A stretch of 64,000 bases of DNA from Roseomonas sp. GC11 (GCF_024437745.1 NZ_JANFNY010000001.1:62001-126000), one strand, 5' to 3'. Counted from the first letter of the stretch, positions 17,125-25,692 are shown. A program made the numbers and translations. The notes: generated by a model from the sequence alone, not told the origin.

Positions 17125-17238
17125 ATGACCTTGCCCGATCCGCTTGCCCTGTCTTCCGGCGTGGTGTCCCGCCTCGTGCTGGCGGGGGTGCTGCTGGCCC
17201 TGCTCTGGGGCGGTGTGCTGTGGGCGCGCGCGGCGTGA
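17125..17238 (+). CDS. 37-residue single-helix microprotein preceding znuC
   Basis: A small open frame, ATG 17125 to TGA 17236-17238, encoding 37 residues. The short polar N-terminus MTLPDPLALSSG is followed by one hydrophobic helix (VLAGVLLALLWGGVLW) and a short basic end. The stop overlaps the GTG start of znuC (GTGA), so the two are translationally coupled. No Shine-Dalgarno is obvious; the Zur-like palindrome occupies that space, so translation may be leaderless or the start may lie elsewhere. It could be a small transporter subunit or just a coupling leader. I know of no named family. Confidence 0.6.
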   Translation: MTLPDPLALSSGVVSRLVLAGVLLALLWGGVLWARAA

Positions 17239-17966
17239 GCGCGGTGATCACCTGCGCGGATGTGACGCTGACGCATGGGCGGCGCCCGGCGGTGCATCAT
17301 GTCTCCGGCCGGTTCGAGGCGGGGAGCCTGACGGCGATCGTCGGCCCCAATGGCGCGGGCAAGTCCACGCTGCTGCGCGCCATTGCCGGGCTGCATCCCA
17401 CGGTGGAGGGGGTGCTGAAGGCGCCGCGCGAGGGCATCGCGCTGTTGCCGCAGGCGGCGGCGCTGGACCGGCAATTCCCGATTTCCTGCCTGGATGTGGT
17501 GATGCTGGGCCATTGGGCGCGGTGTGGCGCCTTCCGGGCTTTGCGCGCGGCGGAGCAGCAGGCGGCGCGGCGGGCGCTGGCGGCGGTGGGGCTGGAGGGG
17601 TTTGAGGCGCGGCCGGTGGGGGCGCTGTCGGTCGGGCAGTTCCAGCGGGTGCTGTTCGCGCGGCTGCTGGTGCAGGATGCGCCGGTGATCCTGCTGGACG
17701 AGCCGTTCAACGCTGTGGATGCGCGCACGGCGCAGGATCTGCTGGCCCTGGTGGCGCGCTGGCATGGCGAGGGCCGCACGGTGCTGGCGGTGCTGCATGA
17801 CCTCGACCTTGTGCGCCAGCATTTCCCGCAGACTTTGTTGCTGGCGCGCGAGCCCGTGGCCTGGGGCCCGACGGAGGAGGCGCTGAGCCCCGCCAACCGC
17901 CTGAAGGCGCGCATGATGTCCGAGTCCTGGGACGAAGCCGCCGAGCCCTGCGCGCGCGCCGCGTGA
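17235..17966 (+). CDS. znuC: Metal (zinc/manganese-type) ABC transporter ATP-binding protein
   Basis: ATPase subunit of a cluster A-I metal importer, 243 residues. Walker A is GPNGAGKST (37-45), the signature is LSVGQ (131-135, where LSGGQ is usual), Walker B is VILLDEP (151-157) and the switch His lies in VLHDLD. The stretch FQRVLFARLLVQDAPVILLD is typical of AztA/ZnuC/SitB-type proteins. GTG 17235 is chosen because it overlaps the microprotein stop and gives the expected N-terminus. The Zur-like box upstream favours zinc. No substrate-binding protein gene (znuA/aztC) lies in the window, so that part must be encoded elsewhere. Confidence 0.88.
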   Translation: MSAVITCADVTLTHGRRPAVHHVSGRFEAGSLTAIVGPNGAGKSTLLRAIAGLHPTVEGVLKAPREGIALLPQAAALDRQFPISCLDVVMLGHWARCGAFRALRAAEQQAARRALAAVGLEGFEARPVGALSVGQFQRVLFARLLVQDAPVILLDEPFNAVDARTAQDLLALVARWHGEGRTVLAVLHDLDLVRQHFPQTLLLAREPVAWGPTEEALSPANRLKARMMSESWDEAAEPCARAA

Positions 17967-17970
17967 GCCT

Positions 17971-17993
17971 GCCGGGCGCCAGCGGCGCCCGGC
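17971..17993 (+). terminator. GC-rich intercistronic hairpin after znuC
   Basis: Perfect 10-bp stem GCCGGGCGCC-AGC-GGCGCCCGGC, 4 nt after the znuC stop and with no T run. It may stabilise the upstream mRNA or attenuate transcription into znuB. Confidence 0.55.
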
Positions 17994-17997
17994 CCTG

Positions 17998-18038
17998 CCA
18001 GAAAGAAGAAGGGGGTCCGGGGGAATTCATTCCCCCGG
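17998..18038 (+). repeat. Family B gene-end element between znuC and znuB
   Basis: CCAGAAAGAAGAAGGGGG leads into the hairpin CCGGGGGAA-TTCA-TTCCCCCGG (18017-18038). The same leader and hairpin occur at 35317-35358 and, inverted, at 52481-52523. Here it is not fused to a stop codon; the znuC stop lies about 30 bp earlier. Confidence 0.85.
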
Positions 18039-18051
18039 TGCTGTGCTGCCC

Positions 18052-18930
18052 ATGCTGTCTCTTGCCGTTGATCTCCTCTGGTCCCCTTTCGCCGAGTTCG
18101 GTTTTCTTCGGCGTGCCCTGGTGGGTTGCCTTGCGCTTTCGCTGGCCGCGCCCCCTCTGGGCGTCTTCCTGGTGCTGCGCCGGATGAGCCTGACGGCCGA
18201 TGTCCTGGCGCATGGCATTCTCCCTGGCATCGCGGTGGGCTTCCTGGTGGCGGGCCTGTCCGTCACGGCGATGTCGATCGGCGGGCTGGTGGCGGGCATG
18301 GTGGTGGCGGTGGGGGCGGGGGCGGTCTCCCGCGCCACGGGCGGGCGGGAGGATGCGGCGCTGGCCGCGCTTTACCTCGTGGCGCTGGCGCTGGGCGTGA
18401 CGCTGATTTCCACGCGGGCCGGCTCGGTCGAACTGTCTCATCTGTTGTTCGGCAGCGTGCTGGGGGTGGATGACCCGGCGTTGTTCCTGATGGCCGGGGT
18501 GGCGAGCCTGACGCTGCTGGTGCTGTCCTTCGCGTGGCGGCCGCTGGTGCTGGAGTGCTTCGACCCCGGCTTCGCCGCCGCGGCGCGGGCGCGGGGCGGG
18601 CTGTGGCACATGGTGTTCCTGGGCCTGCTGGTGCTGAACGTGCTGGCCGCCTTCCAGGCGCTGGGCACGCTGATGGCGGTGGGGCTGATGATGCTGCCCG
18701 CCGTGGCGGCGCGGCACTGGGGGCGCAGCGTGGGCGGGCTGGCGGCGGCGGCGGTGGGGATCGCGCTGTTCTCCAGCCTGGCCGGTCTGTTGCTCTCCTA
18801 TCACCTCGACCTGCCGACCGGCCCGGCGATCGTGCTGGTGGCGGGCGGGGCCTGGGTGGTCTCGGTGCTGGCTGGCCCGGTGGATGGCGTGCTGCCGCGG
18901 CTGCTGCGCCGGCCGCATCTGGCGGGTTAG
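18052..18930 (+). CDS. znuB: Metal ABC transporter permease
   Basis: Membrane subunit of the zinc-type importer, about 292 residues with eight or so hydrophobic segments. Family features include RRALVGCLALSLAAPPLGVF near the N-terminus, LRRMSLTADVLAHGILPGIAVGF (quoted in part: RRMSLTADVLAHGILPG) and FQALGTLMAVGLMMLPAVAA in the second half. ATG 18052 is used; an in-frame GTG at 18043 is equally possible and neither has a clear Shine-Dalgarno. It belongs with znuC despite the 85-bp gap that holds a hairpin and a family B element, which might lower its expression relative to the ATPase. ridA follows 67 bp later. Confidence 0.87.
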   Translation: MLSLAVDLLWSPFAEFGFLRRALVGCLALSLAAPPLGVFLVLRRMSLTADVLAHGILPGIAVGFLVAGLSVTAMSIGGLVAGMVVAVGAGAVSRATGGREDAALAALYLVALALGVTLISTRAGSVELSHLLFGSVLGVDDPALFLMAGVASLTLLVLSFAWRPLVLECFDPGFAAAARARGGLWHMVFLGLLVLNVLAAFQALGTLMAVGLMMLPAVAARHWGRSVGGLAAAAVGIALFSSLAGLLLSYHLDLPTGPAIVLVAGGAWVVSVLAGPVDGVLPRLLRRPHLAG

Positions 18931-18997
18931 CCCCTCGCCCGGAGCGGGCCGCCATGCCAGTCTCCGCCCCCTTCTCAGCCGAAGGGTTTTTTCCAGT

Positions 18998-19363
18998 ATG
19001 ACCAACAATCTCGCGGGCATCCGCCGCCTCGCGCCCGAGGCGCGCCTGAGCGGGGCCACGGTGGCCAATGGCTTCGTCTTCCTGGCGGGTCAGGTGGCCG
19101 ATGATGCCACGCTGGATGCCGAGGGGCAGACGGCGGACATCCTGGCGCAGATCGACGCGCTGCTGGCCGAGGCGGGGACGGACAAGCGGGCGCTGCTGCA
19201 GGTGCAGGTGGTGCTGGCCGACATCGCGGATGCCGCGGCGATGAACCGCGCCTGGGACCGCTGGCTGGACCCGGCGCACAAGCCGGCGCGGATGACGGTG
19301 CAGGCGCCGCTGGTGGATCCGCGCTGGAAGGTGGAGATCACCGGCGTGGCGCTCGCCCCCTGA
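18998..19363 (+). CDS. RidA family protein (YjgF/YER057c)
   Basis: A 121-residue member of the RidA family, which hydrolyses reactive enamine/imine intermediates to keto acids and ammonia. The family pattern is present: GFVFLAGQVADD, a central helix (TADILAQIDALLAEAG) and KPARMTVQAPLVDP, which carries the substrate-binding Arg (Arg98). It ends in VEITGVAL with the conserved Glu. ATG 18998 gives the canonical start; a longer frame from 18884 lies inside znuB. The Leu-rich N-terminus IRRLAPEARLSGATV suggests a RidA subfamily rather than the archetype, so deaminase activity is not assured. It is possibly co-transcribed with znuB. Confidence 0.88.
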   Translation: MTNNLAGIRRLAPEARLSGATVANGFVFLAGQVADDATLDAEGQTADILAQIDALLAEAGTDKRALLQVQVVLADIADAAAMNRAWDRWLDPAHKPARMTVQAPLVDPRWKVEITGVALAP

Positions 19364-19370
19364 TTGGGCT

Positions 19371-19446
19371 GGCGTCCCGCCCTGGTCCTGGGGCGGGACG
19401 CCAAGCGGCTGAAGTCTTTTTGCTTCTTTTTCTTCAGAAAAAGAAG
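19371..19446 (+). repeat. Family A gene-end element, beta half, after ridA
   Basis: A perfect 12-bp GC stem GGCGTCCCGCCC / GGGCGGGACGCC (19371-19402) is followed by hairpin beta CTTCTTTTTC-TTCA-GAAAAAGAAG (19423-19446). The alpha hairpin is missing. It lies 7 bp after the ridA stop and probably terminates it. Confidence 0.85.
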
Positions 19447-19482
19447 GTTTCTTTCAGTCTTTTCCGCCTCTCCGCTGTGGTG

Positions 19483-19512
19483 CAGAAAGATGGATGTGAT
19501 TTCATCTTTCTG
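19483..19512 (+). promoter_or_regulatory. 10-bp perfect inverted repeat upstream of dctA
   Basis: CAGAAAGATG and CATCTTTCTG are separated by 10 bp. This A/T-rich palindrome is unlike the family A-D hairpins. It is followed 21 bp later by TATAAG (19533-19538), which could be a -10 box, about 250 bp before the dctA start. It could be a regulator-binding site or an RNA hairpin in the leader. The rest of 19447-19790 shows nothing else I can identify. Confidence 0.4.
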
Positions 19513-19790
19513 GCTCGTGCCTGAAATTCCTCTATAAGACAGTGCTTTCCAAGGTGCGGTGGCGCTGTCCTGGCGGTTTCCTTCGGCGGCGCAGCATGAA
19601 AGGGCGGATGACGCCCGGCCGTGGCGGCGTTACGCCACGCTCCATGCCCCGCCGCGCGAGCGGCCCGGCATGCCGAGGAACGTTCCCGCACAGCAACACG
19701 GCACCGGACCCTGTCAGGAGGACCGCGCCCCGGGCGCGGCCCAGCCCGGCCCCCTGCTGCTGCCGCGGGGCGGGCAAGACCAGGGAATGG

Positions 19791-21065
19791 ATGATGATAA
19801 GGCGCTGGCTTGGCCTGCTCTATGTGCAGGTGCTGATCGCGATCGTGCTGGGCGTGGTGCTGGGCGCGCTCTATCCGGCGACGGGGGCGGCGCTGAAGCC
19901 GCTGGGGGATGCCTTCGTCAAGCTGATCAAGGTGGTGATCGCGCCGGTGGTGTTCTGCACCGTGGTGCATGGCATCGCCAGCGTGCGGGATGCGAGCAAG
20001 GTCGGCCGTGTCGGGCTGAAGGCGATCCTGTATTTCGAGGTGGTCTCGACCTTCGCGCTGGCGATCGGGCTGATCGTGGCGAAGCTGTTCCGCACCGGGT
20101 CGGGCTTCAACATCGACCCTTCGCAGCTGGACGCGAAGGCGGTGCAGGGCTTCACGCAGAAGGCGCAGGGCGACAGCGTGGTGGGCCATCTGATGGCCAT
20201 CATCCCCGATACCTTTTTTGGCGCCTTTGTCGGCGGCGACCTGCTGCAGGTGCTGTTCCTGGCGGTGCTGACGGGCTTCGCCATCAATGCCCTGCCGGAG
20301 AAGGCGCGGGTGCCGGTGGCGCATGTGATGGACCAGCTCGCGGCGGTGTTCTTCGGCATCGTGCGGATCGTGGTGAAGGCGGCGCCGGCCGGGGCTTTCG
20401 GCGCGATGGCCTTCACCATCGGGCAGTATGGCGTGGGTTCGCTGCTGCGGCTGGGCGAGCTGGTGGCGACCTTCTACATCACCTCGCTGCTGTTCGTGCT
20501 GCTGGTGCTGGGCTCCATCGCGCGGGCCTGCGGTTTCTCGATCCTGCGTTTCCTCAACTACATCCGTGAGGAATTGCTGATCGTGCTCGGCACTTCGAGC
20601 AGCGAGAGCGTGCTGCCGCAGGTGATGCGCAAGATGGAGCGGCTGGGCTGCGCGCCGAATGTGGTGGGGCTGACGGTGCCGCTGGGCTACAGCTTCAACC
20701 TGGATGGCACCAACATCTACATGACGCTGGCGACGATGTTCCTGGCCTATGCCACCAACACGCCGCTGACGCTCGGGCAGGAGCTGACGATCCTGCTGGT
20801 GGCGATGCTGACGTCCAAGGGCGCCTCGGGCGTGACGGGGGCGGGCTTCATCACCCTGGCGGCGACGCTGTCGGTGATTCCGGACATTCCGATCCAGGCG
20901 CTGGCGGTGCTGATCGGCATCGACAAGTTCATGAGCGAGTGCCGGGCGCTGACCAATCTGGTGGGCAATGGCGTGGCCTGCGTGGCGGTGAGCCGCTGGG
21001 AGGGGGAGCTGGACGGGGAGACGCTGCGGGCGGAGCTGGCGCGGGGTCCGGCGCCGGTGGCGTGA
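19791..21065 (+). CDS. dctA: C4-dicarboxylate/H+ (Na+) symporter, DctA type
   Basis: Inner-membrane dicarboxylate:cation symporter (DAACS family) for succinate, fumarate and malate, 424 residues. Family signatures are visible: [20 protein letters not shown], the serine-rich hairpin [29 protein letters not shown] and [19 protein letters not shown] 19791 (or 19794) was chosen to match the family length; the frame extends upstream to 19542 but that part is Arg/Pro-rich and unlike any DctA. No dctB/dctD two-component genes are nearby. The leader of over 300 bp contains a perfect 10-bp inverted repeat, so regulation in the leader is possible. Confidence 0.93.
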   Translation: MMIRRWLGLLYVQVLIAIVLGVVLGALYPATGAALKPLGDAFVKLIKVVIAPVVFCTVVHGIASVRDASKVGRVGLKAILYFEVVSTFALAIGLIVAKLFRTGSGFNIDPSQLDAKAVQGFTQKAQGDSVVGHLMAIIPDTFFGAFVGGDLLQVLFLAVLTGFAINALPEKARVPVAHVMDQLAAVFFGIVRIVVKAAPAGAFGAMAFTIGQYGVGSLLRLGELVATFYITSLLFVLLVLGSIARACGFSILRFLNYIREELLIVLGTSSSESVLPQVMRKMERLGCAPNVVGLTVPLGYSFNLDGTNIYMTLATMFLAYATNTPLTLGQELTILLVAMLTSKGASGVTGAGFITLAATLSVIPDIPIQALAVLIGIDKFMSECRALTNLVGNGVACVAVSRWEGELDGETLRAELARGPAPVA

Positions 21066-21546
21066 GGCCCGGCGGCCCCGGGGCCTGGGGGCTTCGGGGC
21101 CTGGGTGCTTCGGGGCGTGGCAGGTGCCGCACCCCTGACCTTGGGCGCGGCGGTTTACGGAAAGAAAGTCTTTTTGCTTCTTTTTCTCCAGAAAAAGAAG
21201 AATACACCCCATTGTTTTCCCAAACTTGCTGCGCTGCGGTGTTTGCGCTCCTGCTGCTGTTTTCGGCGGTTTCTCGGGGTGTCGAAACGATGCGGTGACA
21301 AAACTTTGCCAGGATTGGTGCTCGCGCGGGCGTGAACGCTCTTCACCTGAGGGGTGGGAGCGGGCATGCTCGCCGCTTCCCGGCAGGCGGCGCCTGCCCT
21401 GGCGCGGCCTTGAGGCGGCCCAGCTTCCGCCGCAATGCCTGGGCAGCGTCCGTTTCATCCGCCGGGAGAACACCGCCGATGCCCGCCGTGCCTGAAGGTT
21501 CCACGCCCTGTCGCCCCGCCCCCTGCCGGCGGTGGAGGGTGGCGGC
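21066..21546. other. Intergenic region after dctA
   Basis: A 481-bp stretch. It holds a family A beta hairpin (21177-21200) near the left end, described separately. The right part contains the ribosome-binding site GGAGG of the epimerase gene. In between I see no convincing gene, RNA or promoter; short open frames there lack ribosome-binding sites and protein-like composition. Confidence 0.6.
21177..21200 (+). repeat. Family A beta hairpin after dctA
   Basis: CTTCTTTTTC-TCCA-GAAAAAGAAG, preceded by AAAGTCTTTTTG as in the full-length copies. The GC palindrome and alpha hairpin are absent. It lies about 110 bp after the dctA stop and is a likely terminator. Confidence 0.8.
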
Positions 21547-22521
21547 ATGAGCGATGTCTGGCAGGGCAAGCGCGTCCTCGTCACCGGTGGCGCGGGCTTC
21601 CTGGGCAGCGGCATCTGCCACGCCCTGGTGGCGCGCGGGGCCAGCGTCACGGCGCTCGATTCGATGCGGCCCGATGGCGGCGCCAACCCGGCCAACCTGG
21701 CCGGCAGCCCGGTTCAACTGGTGGTGGCCGATCTCTGCGAGGCCGATCTCGCCCCGCATTGCGAGGGGGTCGATGCCGTCTTCAACCTCGCCGGGCAGAC
21801 CAGCCATGCCGGGTCCCTGGCCGATCCCTTCACGGACCTCGCCATCAACGGCCATGGCCAGCTGCGGCTGATGGCGGCGCTGCGCGCCGGCGCACCGAAG
21901 GCGGTGCTGGTGCATGCCTCCACCCGGCAATTCTATGGCCGCCCGCTCTACCTGCCGGTGGATGAGAAACACCCCATCAACCCGCCCGACCCCAATGGCG
22001 TCTCCAAGCTGGCCGGGGAACAATACTGGCTGATGGAAGGCCGCGTGCAGGGCCGCCCCGTCGTCTCGCTGCGGCTGACCAACTGCTATGGCCCGCGGCT
22101 GCGGGTGAAGGATGCGCGGCAGACCTTCCTCGGCATCTGGTTCCGCCGCCTGCTGGAGGGCCAGCCCTTCGAGGTGTGGGGGGGCGCGCAGCTGCGCGAC
22201 CTCGCCTATCTGGACGATGTGGTGGCGGCCTTCCTGCGGGCGGCGGAAACGCCGGCCTGTGCCGGGCGGGCCTTCAACCTCGGCGGCTCGCCGCCCGTCT
22301 CGCTGCTGGAGCTGGCGGCGGCGGTGGTGGCGGCGCATGGCGGTGGCGAATACGTCACCCGCGAATTCCCCGCCGACCGGGCGCCTATTGATATCGGCAG
22401 CTTCCACGCCGATGACACCGCCTTCCGGGCCGCGACCGGCTGGGCCCCGGCCGTGAGCCTTGAGGAGGGGCTGCGCCGCAGCCTCGACTGGTTCCGCCCC
22501 CGCCTTCACGATTATCTCTGA
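21547..22521 (+). CDS. NAD-dependent epimerase/dehydratase (nucleotide-sugar SDR)
   Basis: A 324-residue extended SDR protein acting on nucleotide sugars. The NAD fold starts with VLVTGGAGFLGSG (Gly14, Gly17, Gly20), and the substrate-side motifs are HASTRQFYG and LRLTNCYGPRLRVKD. The position that normally holds the catalytic Tyr of YxxxK reads N150-G-V-S-K154, with codon AAT. The active-site Ser/Thr (Ser125, Thr126) and Lys are kept. ATG 21547 has GGAGG upstream. The DegT aminotransferase gene starts 55 bp later, so the pair probably makes an amino-sugar nucleotide for surface polysaccharide. Whether it is an epimerase, dehydratase or decarboxylase cannot be told. Confidence 0.87.
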   Translation: MSDVWQGKRVLVTGGAGFLGSGICHALVARGASVTALDSMRPDGGANPANLAGSPVQLVVADLCEADLAPHCEGVDAVFNLAGQTSHAGSLADPFTDLAINGHGQLRLMAALRAGAPKAVLVHASTRQFYGRPLYLPVDEKHPINPPDPNGVSKLAGEQYWLMEGRVQGRPVVSLRLTNCYGPRLRVKDARQTFLGIWFRRLLEGQPFEVWGGAQLRDLAYLDDVVAAFLRAAETPACAGRAFNLGGSPPVSLLELAAAVVAAHGGGEYVTREFPADRAPIDIGSFHADDTAFRAATGWAPAVSLEEGLRRSLDWFRPRLHDYL

Positions 22522-22576
22522 CATTTTCAGACAGCCTGCCCGCAGGCACCCCCCGCAGGCATCAAGGAGATGGGCA

Positions 22577-23713
22577 ATGGATCTGCCCGTGATCACCGTT
22601 CCCCAGGCCGACCCGGGCGCCGCCTACCGCGCCCAGCAGCCGGCGATCGACGCGGCGCTGTCGCGCGCGCTCAGCTCGGGCTGGTACATCCTGGGCAGCG
22701 AGGGCGCGGCCTTCGAGCGGGAATTCGCGTCCTGGCTGGGCCTGCCGCGCGCCGTCGGCTGCGCCAATGGCACCGATGCCATCATGCTGATTCTGCGCGG
22801 CCTCGGCATCGGCCCGGGGATGACGGTCGTGACCGTCTCCCACACCGCCGTGGCCACCGTCGCGGCGATCGAGATGGTGGGCGCCACGCCGCTGCTGCTC
22901 GACATCGACCCCGACACCTACACGATGGACCCGGATGAGCTGGCCGCCGTGCTGGAGGACCCGCCGCCGGGCCTGCCGCCCGTCCGCGCCGTCATCCCCG
23001 TGCATCTCTATGGTCAGGGCTGCGCCATGGGGCCGATCCTGGAGGCCTGCCGCGCCGCCGGCGTGCTGGTGATCGAGGATTGCGCCCAGGCCCATGGCGC
23101 GACGCTCGGCGGGCGCAAGCTCGGCACGCTGGGCGATGCCGCGGCCTTCAGCCTCTACCCCACCAAGAATCTCGGGGCGCTGGGCGATGCCGGCATCGTC
23201 GCCACGGCCGATGCGGCGCTGGCCGACAACATGGCGGCGCTGCGGCAATATGGCTGGAAACAGCGCTACATCTCCGACAGCATCGGCGTGAACAGCCGGC
23301 TGGACGAGGTGCAGGCCGCCGTGCTGCGCGTGCGCCTGCCGCTGCTCGATGGCGGCAATGCCCGCCGCCGCGCCATCGCCGCCGCCTATGACGCGGCGCT
23401 GGCGGAAGGCCGCATCGCGCCACCCACGCGGCGGGAGGGGGCGGAGCATGTCTTCCACCAGTATGTCATCCGCAGCGGCGAGCGGGACGAGTTGGCCAAC
23501 CGCCTGCGCGCCATGGGGATCGGCACCGGCATCCACTACCCCGTGCCGGTGCATCAGCAGAGCGCCTATGCCGGGCGCGTGCCCCTCGGCCCCGCCCGCT
23601 GCGCCGAGACGGAACTGGCCTCGCGCGAGGTGCTCAGCCTGCCGATCTACCCGGAACTGAGCGACGCCCAGGTGGAGACCGTCTGCGCGGCGCTGCGCAT
23701 CGTCGCGCGCTGA
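22577..23713 (+). CDS. DegT/DnrJ/EryC1/StrS family sugar aminotransferase
   Basis: PLP-dependent aminotransferase acting on keto-sugar nucleotides, 378 residues. The family pattern includes GSEGAAFEREFASWLG, VGCANGTDAI, VIEDCAQAHGA (Asp binding the PLP ring nitrogen) and SLYPTKNLGALGDAG, whose Lys197 forms the internal aldimine. The C-terminal HQYVIRSGERDEL and GIGTGIHYPVPVHQQ motifs are also typical. ATG 22577 has AAGGAG 7 nt upstream. It is the second gene of a two-gene unit with the epimerase at 21547. The likely product is a UDP- or dTDP-amino sugar. It is followed by a family C element. Confidence 0.92.
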   Translation: MDLPVITVPQADPGAAYRAQQPAIDAALSRALSSGWYILGSEGAAFEREFASWLGLPRAVGCANGTDAIMLILRGLGIGPGMTVVTVSHTAVATVAAIEMVGATPLLLDIDPDTYTMDPDELAAVLEDPPPGLPPVRAVIPVHLYGQGCAMGPILEACRAAGVLVIEDCAQAHGATLGGRKLGTLGDAAAFSLYPTKNLGALGDAGIVATADAALADNMAALRQYGWKQRYISDSIGVNSRLDEVQAAVLRVRLPLLDGGNARRRAIAAAYDAALAEGRIAPPTRREGAEHVFHQYVIRSGERDELANRLRAMGIGTGIHYPVPVHQQSAYAGRVPLGPARCAETELASREVLSLPIYPELSDAQVETVCAALRIVAR

Positions 23714-23726
23714 AGCCGTAAAAGGC

Positions 23727-23867
23727 CAGGGGGCTCCGCCCCCTGACCCCCGCCGGGGGGACAGGGTCCCCCCGGACCCCGCCTTCTGTTCGCGGGGGCC
23801 CCAAGGGAAGATTTGGGGTGGCCGTGCTACCCCGGTGGAGGGGTCAGGGGAGGCAAAGCCTCCCCTG
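23727..23867 (+). repeat. Family C gene-end element, complete copy (141 bp)
   Basis: Four hairpins in a row: CAGGGGGC-TCC-GCCCCCTG (23727-23745), CCGGGGGGA-CAGGG-TCCCCCCGG (23753-23775), a GGGGTGGC/GCTACCCC stem (about 23815-23833), and CAGGGGAGGC-AAA-GCCTCCCCTG (23845-23867). It has exactly the same length and layout as the copy at 31474-31614. It follows the DegT gene, about 13 bp after its stop. Confidence 0.9.
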
Positions 23868-23931
23868 GAATCCCGCGCCCGGGGCGCGCTATAGGCGCCG
23901 CATCGCTCCCCTGGTGGATAGAAACCCCCCG

Positions 23932-25575
23932 ATGCTGCGACTGACCGAGCTGAAGCTGCCCCTGGACCATGCGCCGGAGGCGCTGCGGCAGGTGGTGCTG
24001 GACCGCCTGCACATCCCCGAGGCCGATCTCCTGGCGGTGGAGGTCTTCCGCCGGGGCTATGACGCCCGGAAGAAGCACGCCATCCATTTCATCTACTCGC
24101 TGGATGTCACCCTGCGGGACGAGGGCGCGGTGCTGCGCCGCTTCCGCGACGACCCGCATGTGAACCCGACGCCGGATATGCGCTACCGCTTCGTCGGCCA
24201 CGCGCCGGAGGGCTTCACGCGCCGCCCGCTGGTGATCGGCGCCGGGCCGTGCGGGCTGCTGGCCGCGCTGGTGCTGGCGCAGATGGGCTTCCGCCCCATC
24301 ATCCTGGAGCGTGGCAAGGCGGTGCGCGAGCGCACCAAGGACACCTGGGGCCTGTGGCGCCGCTCCGAGCTGAACCCCGAATCCAATGTCCAGTTCGGTG
24401 AGGGCGGGGCCGGCACCTTCTCGGACGGCAAGCTCTACAGCCAGATCAAGGACCCCCACCACCACGGCCGCAAGGTGATGGAGGAATTCGTCAAGGCCGG
24501 GGCGCCGGAGGAGATCCTCACCCTCTCCAAGCCGCATATCGGCACCTTCCGCCTGGTGCAGATGGTCGAGCACATGCGCGCCGAGATCGAGCGCCTGGGC
24601 GGCGAATACCGCTTCAGCAGCCGCGTGACGGATTTCCTGGTGGAGACGGCGGCGGATGGCGCGCGGCAGATCCGCGGCGTGGCCCTGGCCGATGGCACGG
24701 TGATCGAGTCGGACCATGTGGTGCTGGCCATCGGCCACAGCGCGCGCGACACCTTCGCGGTGCTGCGCGACCGCGGGGTCTATATGGAGGCCAAGCCCTT
24801 CTCCGTCGGCTTCCGCATCGAGCACCCGCAGCGCATGATCAACGAGTGCCGCTTCGGCCCCTTCGCCGGCCACCGGGAACTGGGGGCCGCCGACTATAAG
24901 CTGGTGCATCACGGGCGGAACAACCGCTCCGTCTACAGCTTCTGCATGTGCCCGGGCGGCACGGTGGTGGCCGCCACCAGCGAGCCGGGGCGCGTCGTCA
25001 CCAATGGCATGAGCCAGTACCAGCGCGCCGAGCGCAACGCCAATGCCGCCATCGTCGTCGGCATCGACCCGGAGCGCGACTATCCGGAGCATGTCCTGGC
25101 CGGTGTCGATTTCCAGCGCCGGCTGGAGGAGGCGGCCTTCGTCGCCGGGGGCGGCGACTATCGAGCCCCGGCGCAGACGGTGGGGGATTTCCTGGCCGGC
25201 CGCCCCTCGACCAGCCTCGGCGATGTGGCGCCGAGCTACAAGCCGGGCGTCACCCCCACCGACCTCGCCGCCTTCATGCCCGCCTTCGTGGTCGAGGCCA
25301 TCCGCGAGGCCCTGCCGGCCTTCGACCGGCAGATCAAGGGCTTCGCCCGGCCGGATGCGGTGATGACGGGGGTGGAGACGCGCACCTCCTCCCCCATCCG
25401 CATCAAGCGGGGCGCGGATGGGCAGAGCCTGAACACCCGCGGCCTGTTCCCGGCCGGGGAGGGGGCGGGCTATGCCGGCGGCATCCTCTCCGCCGGGGTG
25501 GATGGCATCAAGATGGCGGAGGCGGTGGCGCGCAGCCTGCTCGGCCTGGAGGAGACGCCCCGGCGGGTGGCGTGA
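23932..25575 (+). CDS. FAD-dependent dehydrogenase (COG2509-type)
   Basis: A 547-residue flavoprotein. A small N-terminal domain (about 1-95) precedes the Rossmann fold LVIGAGPCGLLAALVLAQMG. It also contains the GEGGAGTFSDGKLYS motif seen in this family, a central VVLAIGHSARDTF segment, and a C-terminal LFPAGEGAGYAGGILSAGVDG that closes the FAD site. The family is often labelled NAD(P)/FAD-dependent oxidoreductase or uncharacterised dehydrogenase; no substrate is established to my knowledge. ATG 23932 gives the family N-terminus MLRLTELKLPLDHAPEAL. It has no membrane segment, so it is cytoplasmic, and no operon partner within 100 bp. Confidence 0.88.
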   Translation: MLRLTELKLPLDHAPEALRQVVLDRLHIPEADLLAVEVFRRGYDARKKHAIHFIYSLDVTLRDEGAVLRRFRDDPHVNPTPDMRYRFVGHAPEGFTRRPLVIGAGPCGLLAALVLAQMGFRPIILERGKAVRERTKDTWGLWRRSELNPESNVQFGEGGAGTFSDGKLYSQIKDPHHHGRKVMEEFVKAGAPEEILTLSKPHIGTFRLVQMVEHMRAEIERLGGEYRFSSRVTDFLVETAADGARQIRGVALADGTVIESDHVVLAIGHSARDTFAVLRDRGVYMEAKPFSVGFRIEHPQRMINECRFGPFAGHRELGAADYKLVHHGRNNRSVYSFCMCPGGTVVAATSEPGRVVTNGMSQYQRAERNANAAIVVGIDPERDYPEHVLAGVDFQRRLEEAAFVAGGGDYRAPAQTVGDFLAGRPSTSLGDVAPSYKPGVTPTDLAAFMPAFVVEAIREALPAFDRQIKGFARPDAVMTGVETRTSSPIRIKRGADGQSLNTRGLFPAGEGAGYAGGILSAGVDGIKMAEAVARSLLGLEETPRRVA

Positions 25576-25692
25576 GACACGTGCGGCGCTCGCGGAACGT
25601 CTCGCCTTGCCGGTCGTTTTGCCTCATTCTCACCAGAATGAGAGGGGAACCTCGGCCAGGACGGCTTTCCAGCCGGGGATGAGGGGGTACGC

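Noticed and set aside
18017-18038. EcoRI-like GAATTC sites in family B hairpins as cloning scars
   Set aside because: They occur inside a conserved palindrome in three natural gene-end contexts, with flanking sequence also conserved.
19510-19526. Sigma-54 promoter upstream of dctA (TGGCTCG-N4-TGAAA)
   Set aside because: The -24 element fits only partly and the invariant GC at -12 is missing.
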